Part shown: one piece after another, positions 56,602 to 64,000 of the stretch
Position numbering within the stretch: position 1 is the stretch's first letter
Layout: the number at the start of each line of letters is the position of its first letter
DNA from: Neobacillus ginsengisoli
Lineage (GTDB): Bacteria; Bacillota; Bacilli; Bacillales_B; DSM-18226
Direction of reading: 5' to 3'
Length of the DNA: 64,000 nt
NCBI RefSeq assembly: GCF_030813055.1
Contig: NZ_JAUSTW010000001.1
Span: forward strand, 558,001-622,000
Notes under the pieces: generated by a model
The model's input: only the letters and a program-made list of their open reading frames with translations
Told to the model about the DNA's origin: nothing
Database searches by the model: none
Translations under genes and position numbers: made by a program

Positions 56602-57408
56602 ATGAAGAATAAAGTAAAAGTTATTATTGCCGGCCCGCGTGGGCGGATGGGCAGTGAGGCTGTCCATCTTGCAAACAATACAGAACATTTTGAACTTGTT
56701 GCGGTTGTTGATCATAAACACGATGGTAAACTGCTAAGCGATCTGGAAGGCTTCCATACGATTACTAATGTGCCTATTTATAGCGATTTGGAAAAATGTC
56801 TGCAGATGGTTAATGCAGATGTATTAATAGATTTAACAACGCCTGAATTTGGGATGAAACATACTAAAACGGCACTTGACTATAATGTTCGGCCCGTTGT
56901 TGGAACGACAGGATTTACTAAAAGTGATTTAGCGGAATTAGAACAAATATGCCGGGAAAAAGAACTTGGTTGTATCATTGCTCCAAACTTTGCGATTGGT
57001 GCTGTTTTAATGATGAAATTTTCACAAATGGCTGCCAAATACTTTCAAGATGTAGAAATTATTGAAATGCATCATGACCAAAAGCTTGATGCCCCATCCG
57101 GGACAGCAGTTAAAACAGCTGAAATGATTTCTGCTGTTAGAGAATCAAAAAAACAGGGGCACCCAAATGAAAAGGAAACGTTACCGGGAGCGCGCGGAGC
57201 AGATTATACAGGAATGCATATTCATTCAGTCCGGTTACCCGGATTGGTAGCTCATCAGCAGGTTTTATTTGGTTCAGAAGGACAAACGTTAACCATCCGC
57301 CATGATTCCTACAACAGAGGATCTTTTATGTCAGGTGTAAAAGTAGCAGTTGAAACTGTAATGAAGATTAATACCTTTGTCTACGGTCTCGAAAATATCC
57401 TGGAATAG
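56602..57408 (+). CDS. dapB: 4-hydroxy-tetrahydrodipicolinate reductase
   Basis: 268 residues from the ATG at 56602 (GGAGTG seven bases before it); a GTG at 56593 is possible. NAD(P)-binding AGPRGRMG, and [15 protein letters not shown] with the catalytic His/Lys, are conserved. Supplies lysine, meso-DAP and, in spores, dipicolinate. Confidence 0.95.
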   Translation: MKNKVKVIIAGPRGRMGSEAVHLANNTEHFELVAVVDHKHDGKLLSDLEGFHTITNVPIYSDLEKCLQMVNADVLIDLTTPEFGMKHTKTALDYNVRPVVGTTGFTKSDLAELEQICREKELGCIIAPNFAIGAVLMMKFSQMAAKYFQDVEIIEMHHDQKLDAPSGTAVKTAEMISAVRESKKQGHPNEKETLPGARGADYTGMHIHSVRLPGLVAHQQVLFGSEGQTLTIRHDSYNRGSFMSGVKVAVETVMKINTFVYGLENILE

Positions 57409-57419
57409 GAGCTAAGAAG

Positions 57420-57839
57420 ATGAATATTGCCTTAATAGCACATGATAAGAAAAAGAACGATCTTGTTCAATTTGCTACAGCATATCAAGCAATTTTTTCT
57501 AAGCATACTTTATTTGCCACGGGGACAACCGGCTTACGGATCAGTGAGGCGACAGGCTTAAATATAACACGGTACCAATCAGGCCCGCTTGGTGGTGATC
57601 AACAAATCGGTGCAATGATTGCGAGAAATAAAATGGATGCCGTTTTCTTTTTTCGCGACCCATTAACTGCGCAGCCGCATGAACCGGATGTAACGGCACT
57701 TGTGCGTCTTTGTGATGTTTATTCCATTCCGCTTGCAACCAATATGGGAACAGCAGAGTTATTAATACGAGGCTTGGAATTAGGCCTAATCGAATGGAGA
57801 AATATCATCAAAGAAAATGGTGAAATAGATGGAGAATAA
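57420..57839 (+). CDS. mgsA: Methylglyoxal synthase
   Basis: 139 residues. ALIAHDKKK at the start, [10 protein letters not shown] and [13 protein letters not shown] with the catalytic Asp region are characteristic. Converts dihydroxyacetone phosphate to methylglyoxal and phosphate. Methylglyoxal is detoxified with bacillithiol, whose synthesis genes follow; the 3' end overlaps bshB1 by 11 bases. Confidence 0.95.
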   Translation: MNIALIAHDKKKNDLVQFATAYQAIFSKHTLFATGTTGLRISEATGLNITRYQSGPLGGDQQIGAMIARNKMDAVFFFRDPLTAQPHEPDVTALVRLCDVYSIPLATNMGTAELLIRGLELGLIEWRNIIKENGEIDGE

Positions 57840-58545
57840 GAAATTACATATATTGGCATTTGGGGCTCATGCTGATGATGTTGAAATTGGTATGGCAGGA
57901 ACGATTGCTAAATTAACATCTCAGGGGAAAACAGTAGGTATTTGTGATTTAACAGATGCAGATTTATCTTCCAATGGAAATGTCGATCTTCGCAAGGAGG
58001 AGGCTTCTGCCGCTGCTAAAATTTTGGGAGTATCTACTAGGACCTCTCTAGCATTTCCGGATCGTGGCTTATTCCTCCAGGAGGAATACATTCGCCGGAT
58101 TGCTGCTGTGATTAGAAAATGGAAGCCGCAAATTGTGTTCGCTCCTTATTTCGAAGACCGACACCCTGATCATGGAAATTGTGCCCGCCTTGTAGAGGAG
58201 GCGGTTTTTTCTGCGGGGATAAGGAAGTATTGGACAGAGAGTGATGATCAGCCGCATCGTGTGGAAAGATTGTATTTTTATATGATTAATGGTTTTCATA
58301 AACCGGATTTTACAATTGATATTTCGCCATTCATGGATAAAAAACTCGAGTCATTAAGAGCTTATAAGAGTCAATTTGAACAAACTGAACATACTGTTTT
58401 AACACCGCTTATAAATGGTTATATTGAAACAGTAGAGGCAAGGGAAAAAATGTTTGGGAAACAAGTTGGTTGTGCTTTTGCAGAAGGATTCAAAACCACT
58501 ATACCAATTCTCTTGGATCGTGATTTGATAGGAGAATTGACATGA
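57829..58545 (+). CDS. bshB1: Bacillithiol biosynthesis deacetylase BshB1
   Basis: 238 residues. LmbE-type zinc motif AHADD at the N-terminus and a later HPDH. Removes the acetyl group from GlcNAc-malate to give GlcN-malate. Overlaps mgsA by 11 bases and bshA by four, so translation is probably coupled. Confidence 0.94.
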   Translation: MENKKLHILAFGAHADDVEIGMAGTIAKLTSQGKTVGICDLTDADLSSNGNVDLRKEEASAAAKILGVSTRTSLAFPDRGLFLQEEYIRRIAAVIRKWKPQIVFAPYFEDRHPDHGNCARLVEEAVFSAGIRKYWTESDDQPHRVERLYFYMINGFHKPDFTIDISPFMDKKLESLRAYKSQFEQTEHTVLTPLINGYIETVEAREKMFGKQVGCAFAEGFKTTIPILLDRDLIGELT

Positions 58546-59687
58546 AGAAACTTAAAATTGGAATCACTTGCTATCCGACAGTTGGAGGGTCTGGTGTAGT
58601 CGCTACAGAATTGGGGAAAATGCTGGCGGAAAAGGGTCATGAAATTCATTTTATCTCGTCTAGTATACCTTTTAGATTAAATAGAATGTACCATAATATT
58701 TATTATCATCAAGTCGAAGTAAATCAATATTCTGTTTTTCAATATCCTCCCTATGATATTGCTCTTGCAAGTAAAATAGCAGAAGTAGCAAATCGGGAAA
58801 AGTTAGATTTGCTCCATGTGCATTATGCCATCCCGCATGCCGTTTGTGCAATCTTGGCTAAGCAAATGAGCAACAGGGATTTAAAGATTGTCACTACCTT
58901 ACACGGTACGGATATCACTGTTTTAGGGTACGATCCATCACTCACGGAAGCTATAAAATTCGGCATCGAAAAATCTGATGTCGTCACCGCAGTTTCCAAT
59001 GCATTAATTGAGCAAACCTATGAACTCATGAATCCGGATAAACAAATTGAAACAGTCTATAACTTCATTGATGAAAGAGTTTATCAAAAGTTGGAAGCTA
59101 AACACTTAAGAGAAGAATTCGGAATAGGTGATGAAGAAAAAACGATTATTCATGTATCGAATTTCCGAGCGGTAAAACGGGTACAAGATGTAGTGAAAAC
59201 CTTCGCGAATATTTCCGCAGTGATGCCTGCAAAACTATTGCTAGTCGGTGATGGCCCGGAAGTGAGCAGAATTTGTAACTTGGTGCGGGAGCTCGGCATT
59301 GAAGATCAGGTTATTTTTCTTGGAAAACAAGAGAGCCTTGCAGAATTATACTCCATTAGTGATTTAATGATGCTTTTATCTGAAAAAGAAAGCTTTGGGC
59401 TGGTTGCACTAGAGGCGATGGCATGCGGTGTTCCTTGTATTGGGACAAATGTCGGCGGATTACCGGAAGTAATCCATCACGGGGCAACAGGATTTATTTG
59501 TGAGGTTGGAGATATAGCGGATATTTCAAAAAAAGCAATTCTTTTATTAAATGATAAAAAACTCCATCAAGAATTTTCTATTCAATCAATTGAAACAGTA
59601 AAAGTAAAATTCAAGGCTGATCGTATTGTTGAACAATATGAACAAATCTATTTTAAGTTAGTGAATCAAGGTGAAAAATATGCTTGA
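58542..59687 (+). CDS. bshA: GlcNAc-malate synthase BshA
   Basis: 381 residues, GT4 family. [11 protein letters not shown] near the N-terminus binds UDP-GlcNAc phosphate; [20 protein letters not shown] is the E-x7-E region. Makes N-acetylglucosaminyl-malate, first bacillithiol intermediate. Its end overlaps the cca start by eight bases. Confidence 0.95.
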   Translation: MKKLKIGITCYPTVGGSGVVATELGKMLAEKGHEIHFISSSIPFRLNRMYHNIYYHQVEVNQYSVFQYPPYDIALASKIAEVANREKLDLLHVHYAIPHAVCAILAKQMSNRDLKIVTTLHGTDITVLGYDPSLTEAIKFGIEKSDVVTAVSNALIEQTYELMNPDKQIETVYNFIDERVYQKLEAKHLREEFGIGDEEKTIIHVSNFRAVKRVQDVVKTFANISAVMPAKLLLVGDGPEVSRICNLVRELGIEDQVIFLGKQESLAELYSISDLMMLLSEKESFGLVALEAMACGVPCIGTNVGGLPEVIHHGATGFICEVGDIADISKKAILLLNDKKLHQEFSIQSIETVKVKFKADRIVEQYEQIYFKLVNQGEKYA

Positions 59688-60879
59688 ACCTTTTTTATCT
59701 GCTGTACCGGTTTTAGAAAAGATAGAAAAAGCTGGATTTGAGGCATATTTTGTTGGCGGAGCGGTCAGAGATTTTCTTTTAAACAAGTCGATAAGCGACG
59801 TGGATATTGCCACCTCTGCAACCCCGAATGAAGTAAAGAGAATATTTCCAAAAACAGTTGATATTGGTATTGAGCATGGTACAGTTCTTGTAATATATCA
59901 GAACGAATCATATGAAATTACCACATTTAGAACAGAGTCAGAATATCAGGATTTTCGAAGACCGAACGAGGTCACTTTTGTCCGCAGTTTATACGAAGAC
60001 TTGCAGCGGAGAGACTTTACGATGAACGCAATTGCAATGGATCGAAATGGAAAGCTGATTGACCCTTTTAATGGGCAATCAGCTATTCAAGAACGAAAGA
60101 TTCAAACAGTTGGTCAAGCAACGGAACGTTTCCGGGAAGATGCCTTAAGGATGATGAGAGCCGTTCGTTTTGTCAGTCAGCTTGGATTTGATCTTGAAGG
60201 AGAGACGGTGAAGGCATTAGCAATTCTTGTTCCATTGCTTGATAAGATCGCGATTGAACGCAAACGTTCAGAGTTTGAAAAACTTTTAAAAGGGAAGAAT
60301 CGTAAACAAGCATTAAATTTATTAATTAAAACTGGTTTGTTTTCATTCCTGCCGGGTTTAAAAAACCAAAAGAATCCTTTAGAAGATATGCAAGTCTATG
60401 ACTTTGATGAATTAAAAAAGAATGAGATGTGGGCTTTGTTACTCTATGCTTTAACACTAAAGGAAAAGGCAGTTGAAGACTTTTTAAGAAATTGGCGGCT
60501 ACCGGTTAAAGAAATTAGGGATATTCAACAAATCTTCCTTTATCTACTTAAAAGGCTGAATCAAGAATGGACCTTATATGATTTATACGTAGCAGGACAT
60601 GATACGATCAAGTCTGTAGAAATCATGTTTCAAGTAATAAAAGGCACTAAAAAGAATGAAGCCATTACGCGATGGTTAAAATTGTATGAACAGCTGCCAA
60701 TTAAGGAACGTTCGGAGATGAACGTTACAGGAAATGATTTAATGACCTGGTTCGACCGGAAAGGCGGCCCTTGGCTTAAAGAACAGCTAGTCAAAATCGA
60801 AAAATCCATTTTAGAAGAAAAAGTTGTCAATGATAATAGTAAAATAAAGGAGTGGCTAATGGAGTGCAATCAGAAATAA
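59680..60879 (+). CDS. cca: CCA-adding tRNA nucleotidyltransferase
   Basis: 399 residues from the ATG at 59680 with AAGGTG upstream. Class II nucleotidyltransferase motif GGAVRDFLL, metal pair [16 protein letters not shown] and the [11 protein letters not shown] nucleotide-recognition helix. Adds or repairs the tRNA 3' CCA. Called papS or cca in B. subtilis. Its end overlaps birA. Confidence 0.94.
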   Translation: MLEPFLSAVPVLEKIEKAGFEAYFVGGAVRDFLLNKSISDVDIATSATPNEVKRIFPKTVDIGIEHGTVLVIYQNESYEITTFRTESEYQDFRRPNEVTFVRSLYEDLQRRDFTMNAIAMDRNGKLIDPFNGQSAIQERKIQTVGQATERFREDALRMMRAVRFVSQLGFDLEGETVKALAILVPLLDKIAIERKRSEFEKLLKGKNRKQALNLLIKTGLFSFLPGLKNQKNPLEDMQVYDFDELKKNEMWALLLYALTLKEKAVEDFLRNWRLPVKEIRDIQQIFLYLLKRLNQEWTLYDLYVAGHDTIKSVEIMFQVIKGTKKNEAITRWLKLYEQLPIKERSEMNVTGNDLMTWFDRKGGPWLKEQLVKIEKSILEEKVVNDNSKIKEWLMECNQK

Positions 60880-61841
60880 GAAAAGAATTGCTGGATGCCT
60901 TCACAAATGCCGGTGATTCCTATTTATCGGGACAGCATATAGCAGAATTAATAGGCTGTTCGCGGACTGCTGTTTGGAAGCATATTGAGGAATTAAGGAA
61001 GGACGGTTTTGAATTGGAAGCCGTTCGAAGGAAAGGCTACCGCATTTTGAAAACACCAGAAAGAATAACCGCAGATGAAATAAGGCTTGGATTAAAAACC
61101 AAGTTTATGGGGAAGAACATCCATTATGAAGAAAGTGTCGACTCCACTCAAAAGATTGCCCACCGCTTCGCCTACGAGGACGTACCGGAAGGAACAGCAA
61201 TCATTGCTGAAGAACAGATATCCGGCAGAGGAAGAATGGACCGAAAATGGCATTCACCCAAATTCTCCGGAGTATGGATGAGTTTGATTCTTCGTCCCAA
61301 TATTCCTCTAACAAAAGCACCGCAGCTGACACTGTTAACCGCTGTTGCCGTCGTTCAAGCGATTGAGGAAATGACTGATCTTGTACCGGAAATTAAATGG
61401 CCGAATGATATATTAATTAATGGTAAAAAGGTAACGGGTATTTTAACTGAACTTCAGGCGGAAGCAGATCGAATTCATTCGATTATTGTTGGGATTGGGA
61501 TAAATGTAAATCAGAAGCCGGTAGATTTCCCGCTGGAGCTTCAGGAAATTGCCAGTTCACTTTTAATCGAAAAAGGAGCACCGGTTTCACGCGCAGATTT
61601 GATTAGGAGTATTTTCACCCACTTTGAAAAATTGTATTTGCTTTATTTGGACGAGGGTTTTTTCCCTATTAAGCTTTTATGGGAAAGCTATGCAGTCAGT
61701 ATTGGGAATCACCTAAAAGCACGTACAATAACGCATACAATCGAAGGGAAAGCGCTAGGAATTACTGATGAAGGTGTTTTAAAATTAGAAGACGAAAATG
61801 GTGTAATTCACCAAATTTATTCTGCAGATATTGAACTTTAA
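60864..61841 (+). CDS. birA: Biotin operon repressor / biotin-protein ligase BirA
   Basis: 325 residues from the GTG at 60864, giving [13 protein letters not shown] and the B. subtilis length; an earlier GTG at 60852 touches the ribosome binding site. N-terminal winged helix (CSRTAVWKHIEELRKDGF), ligase domain with GRGRMDRKWHSP and KWPNDILINGKK, C-terminal SH3-like cap. Biotinylates carboxylases and represses biotin genes. Confidence 0.95.
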   Translation: MQSEIRKELLDAFTNAGDSYLSGQHIAELIGCSRTAVWKHIEELRKDGFELEAVRRKGYRILKTPERITADEIRLGLKTKFMGKNIHYEESVDSTQKIAHRFAYEDVPEGTAIIAEEQISGRGRMDRKWHSPKFSGVWMSLILRPNIPLTKAPQLTLLTAVAVVQAIEEMTDLVPEIKWPNDILINGKKVTGILTELQAEADRIHSIIVGIGINVNQKPVDFPLELQEIASSLLIEKGAPVSRADLIRSIFTHFEKLYLLYLDEGFFPIKLLWESYAVSIGNHLKARTITHTIEGKALGITDEGVLKLEDENGVIHQIYSADIEL

Positions 61842-61854
61842 GTGAACAAGTGTC

Positions 61855-61882
61855 TTGCACTTTTCTTGTAATTTGCTATAAT
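61855..61882 (+). promoter_or_regulatory. SigA promoter of the panBCD operon
   Basis: TTGCAC (61855-61860) and TATAAT (61877-61882) are separated by 16 bases. Transcription would start near 61889 and give a leader of about 200 bases. Confidence 0.8.
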
Positions 61883-61888
61883 TCATTC

Positions 61889-62040
61889 CAACGGGCAGTA
61901 TCCTTGGCGAACTGCACCTTTTACAATCTATGAAAATTAAAAAGGTTTCTGCCTAGATCCGGATAACGGACCGGGACAGAGGGATGAAGCATTCAAAAGA
62001 GTAACAAAGATCCTCTGCCTTCAGAAGGATCTTTTTATTT
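61889..62040 (+). ncRNA. Structured panB leader, candidate pan-motif RNA, with attenuator
   Basis: The leader folds into several helices: GGCAG (61893-61897) with CTGCC (about 61949-61953), ACCTTTT with AAAAAGGT inside it, and a CCTAGATCCG...CGGACCGGGACAGAGG element. It ends in a terminator, 62006-62017 pairing with 62022-62034 (one bulge), followed by TTTTT. Position before panB and the hairpin with bulges fit the pan motif reported by comparative genomics for panB leaders in Firmicutes. The motif name is from memory and its ligand is not established. Confidence 0.6.
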
Positions 62041-62087
62041 TGCTCTAAAAGGTTTTATCACCTCTCCCATAATAAGGAGGGTAAAGG

Positions 62088-62924
62088 ATGAAGCAAACAA
62101 CAGAATTCTTGAAAATGAAACAAAATAATGAAAAAATCGTTATGCTGACAGCATATGATTACCCATCTGCGAAACAGGCTGAGCAAGGTGGAGTGGACCT
62201 CATATTAGTTGGTGACTCTCTTGGTATGGTAGTACTTGGTTACGATTCAACAATACCCGTAACAATGGACGACATGATTCATCACACAAAAGCTGTAAAA
62301 CGCGGAGCTAAAGATACATTTATTGTTGCGGATATGCCTTTTTTAACCTACCACCTTTCGATTAAAGATACTTTAATAAATGCGGGCAGACTTATTCAAG
62401 AAACGGGTGCCCACGCCGTAAAACTTGAAGGTGCAGATGATGTAATTGAAAAAATAGCTGCCCTTACAAAAGCAGGGATTCCTGTATGTGCTCATCTGGG
62501 TTTAACACCTCAATCAGTTGGAGTATTAGGCGGATATAAAGTTCAAGGGAAAGATGCCGGGGCTGCTAAAAAATTACTCGAAGATGCAAAAAAATGTGAA
62601 CATGCAGGTGCATTTGCGGTTGTACTTGAATGTGTTCCAAAACAGCTCGCGGATGAAGTGACAAACACCCTTTCAATTCCGGTTATTGGAATTGGGGCGG
62701 GGATTGAAGTTGATGGACAGGTACTCGTATATCATGATATTTTGGGTTATGGTGTTGAGCGTGTTCCTAAATTCGTAAAACAATACACATCAGTAAATCC
62801 ATTTATGATTGAATCAATCCAATCCTATGTTTCAGAAGTTAAAAATAATCAATTTCCTGAAGAACAGCATTCTTTTACTATGAATGAACAAGAGCTTAAA
62901 GGGCTTTATGGAGGTAAAGAATGA
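62088..62924 (+). CDS. panB: 3-methyl-2-oxobutanoate hydroxymethyltransferase
   Basis: 278 residues. [34 protein letters not shown] and [17 protein letters not shown] are signature regions. Adds a hydroxymethyl group from methylene-THF to ketoisovalerate, first step of pantothenate synthesis. GGAGGG precedes the ATG. Overlaps panC by four bases. Confidence 0.96.
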   Translation: MKQTTEFLKMKQNNEKIVMLTAYDYPSAKQAEQGGVDLILVGDSLGMVVLGYDSTIPVTMDDMIHHTKAVKRGAKDTFIVADMPFLTYHLSIKDTLINAGRLIQETGAHAVKLEGADDVIEKIAALTKAGIPVCAHLGLTPQSVGVLGGYKVQGKDAGAAKKLLEDAKKCEHAGAFAVVLECVPKQLADEVTNTLSIPVIGIGAGIEVDGQVLVYHDILGYGVERVPKFVKQYTSVNPFMIESIQSYVSEVKNNQFPEEQHSFTMNEQELKGLYGGKE

Positions 62925-63769
62925 AAGTTATAACAACCATTAAGGACATGCAAGTTGAAATTAATAAACAAAAGAGCCAATCAAAATCGATTGGATTTGT
63001 ACCGACGATGGGATTTTTACATGATGGTCATTTAACACTTTTAAATAGAGCAAGACAAGAAAATGATATTGTTGTTTTAAGTATATTTGTCAATCCATTA
63101 CAGTTCGGACCGACTGAAGACTATTCCACTTATCCGCGTGATTTTGAACGAGATCGTGCGTTGGCTGAATGTGAAAAAGTTGATTTTCTTTTTTACCCTT
63201 CTGTAGAAGAAATGTATCCTCACCCTTCTTCAGTAAAGGTTTTCGTCGAAGATAGGACCGATGTATTATGCGGCAAATCCCGTCCCGGTCATTTTGACGG
63301 GGTAGCAACTGTAATTACAAAGTTTTTTAATATCATTTTGCCAACCAAGGCATATTTTGGGAAAAAAGATGCCCAACAAGTAGCCGTAATTGAAGGATTA
63401 ATAACAGATTTCAATTTTCCTATTGAACTTATACCTGTTGACATTGTACGTGAGGAAGACGGCCTTGCGAAAAGTTCCCGTAATGTTTACCTTAGTCCGG
63501 AGGACCGAAAGCAGGCAATTGTGCTTAATAAAAGCTTAATTGCCGCAAAAACAGCGATTGCCGATGGGGAGAGGAACTGTACTAACCTTATTTCATTAAT
63601 AAGTAAAATGATCACTTACGGGACAAATGGTATAGTTGATTACGTCGAAATACTTACCTATCCACAACTAAAACCATTGGAAAATTTAGAGGGTACCATT
63701 ATCATCGCACTGGCAGTAAAATTTACAAAGGTTCGGTTAATAGACAATATTATTTTAGAGATTCATTGA
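62921..63769 (+). CDS. panC: Pantothenate synthetase
   Basis: 282 residues. ATP-binding [13 protein letters not shown] (HIGH-like), [17 protein letters not shown] and KSSRNVYLS (KMSKS-like) are intact. Joins pantoate and beta-alanine using ATP. Four-base overlap with panB; panD follows after 49 bases. Confidence 0.96.
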   Translation: MKVITTIKDMQVEINKQKSQSKSIGFVPTMGFLHDGHLTLLNRARQENDIVVLSIFVNPLQFGPTEDYSTYPRDFERDRALAECEKVDFLFYPSVEEMYPHPSSVKVFVEDRTDVLCGKSRPGHFDGVATVITKFFNIILPTKAYFGKKDAQQVAVIEGLITDFNFPIELIPVDIVREEDGLAKSSRNVYLSPEDRKQAIVLNKSLIAAKTAIADGERNCTNLISLISKMITYGTNGIVDYVEILTYPQLKPLENLEGTIIIALAVKFTKVRLIDNIILEIH

Positions 63770-63818
63770 TGTACCATAAAGGATTTACAAGAATGCTTAT
63801 TTGGGAGGAAACAAACTG

Positions 63819-64000
63819 ATGTTTCGTAACATGATGAACGGCAAAATCCATCGCGCAACCGTTACAGAAGCGAATTTAAACTATGTTGGCAGTATTACGA
63901 TTGATGAAGATTTATTGGATGCTGTGGGGATGACAGCAAATGAAAAAGTCCAGATTGTAAATAATAACAATGGTGCACGACTTGAAACCTATATTATTCC
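63819..64000 (+). CDS. panD: Aspartate 1-decarboxylase, N-terminal part (3' end outside window)
   Basis: The first 60 codons are visible, starting at an ATG with GGGAGG upstream. The self-cleavage site G24-S25 (YVGSITID) that generates the pyruvoyl cofactor is present, as are K9 and H11. Makes beta-alanine for panC. The gene runs off the right edge. Confidence 0.95.
   Translation, partial: MFRNMMNGKIHRATVTEANLNYVGSITIDEDLLDAVGMTANEKVQIVNNNNGARLETYII

Noticed and set aside
1..64000. tRNA, rRNA and CRISPR arrays
   Set aside because: No cloverleaf, 16S/23S signature or spaced direct repeat was seen; the only tandem repeat is coding, in sleB.

Overview
The window is a chromosomal segment of a low-GC, endospore-forming Bacillaceae (Bacillus sensu lato; perhaps a Neobacillus-like species, which is a guess). 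Ribosome binding sites are strong (AGGAGG), TTG and GTG starts are frequent, and spore genes are present (cotJ, sleB-ypeB, spoIVA, ypjB). From about 16.9 kb to the end, gene order closely follows the Bacillus subtilis ypbG-to-panD region. No rRNA, tRNA or CRISPR array was seen.

Left, accessory part (1 to about 16.2 kb). It opens with the 3' part of a large serine recombinase, so a mobile-element boundary lies near 1.33 kb. Next comes a compact locus (1.8-8.3 kb) of binding lipoprotein, cytosolic alkaline-phosphatase-superfamily enzyme, two permeases, ABC ATPase, DeoR regulator and HAD phosphatase; it looks like import and intracellular cleavage of an organophosphorus compound. A paired SMR exporter follows, then gene-poor DNA around a YrzF-type kinase-like gene, then two AT-rich genes: a COG5610 HAD protein and a glycosyltransferase carrying the three bacterial sialyltransferase motifs. 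The part ends at a cotJABC operon whose cotJC is cut at codon 77 and joined to foreign DNA containing a 49-codon ORF.

Conserved part 1 (16-36 kb): CBS protein, ypbG-like phosphoesterase, a MerR/B12 regulator resembling CarH, mecB, gudB, ypdA (bacillithiol disulfide reductase), prsW, sleB-ypeB, ypfB, cmk, plsC, ypfD, fni, ypzI, yphA, der, gpsA, yphE, yphF, spoIVA and hbs. ypfA, which sits between ypeB and ypfB in B. subtilis, is absent.

Conserved part 2 (36-64 kb): folE-mtrB (with an inverted repeat reaching the folE Shine-Dalgarno), hepS-menG-hepT-ndk for menaquinone, the aro supra-operon (aroC-aroB-aroH-hisC-tyrA-aroA) without cheR and without the trp genes, an amidohydrolase-like orphan, ypiA-ypiB-ypiF, qcrABC (menaquinol-cytochrome c reductase), ypjA, ypjB, a YugP-type protease, a structured repeat, a YitT-family gene, then mazG-like ypjD-dapB-mgsA-bshB1-bshA-cca-birA and panBCD behind an attenuator-type leader. 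panD runs off the window.

The best leads are the interrupted cotJC with its foreign ORF, the sialyltransferase-like pair, the organophosphorus locus with an altered metal ligand, the CarH-like regulator, TRAP without a local trp operon, and several conspicuous RNA or DNA hairpins.
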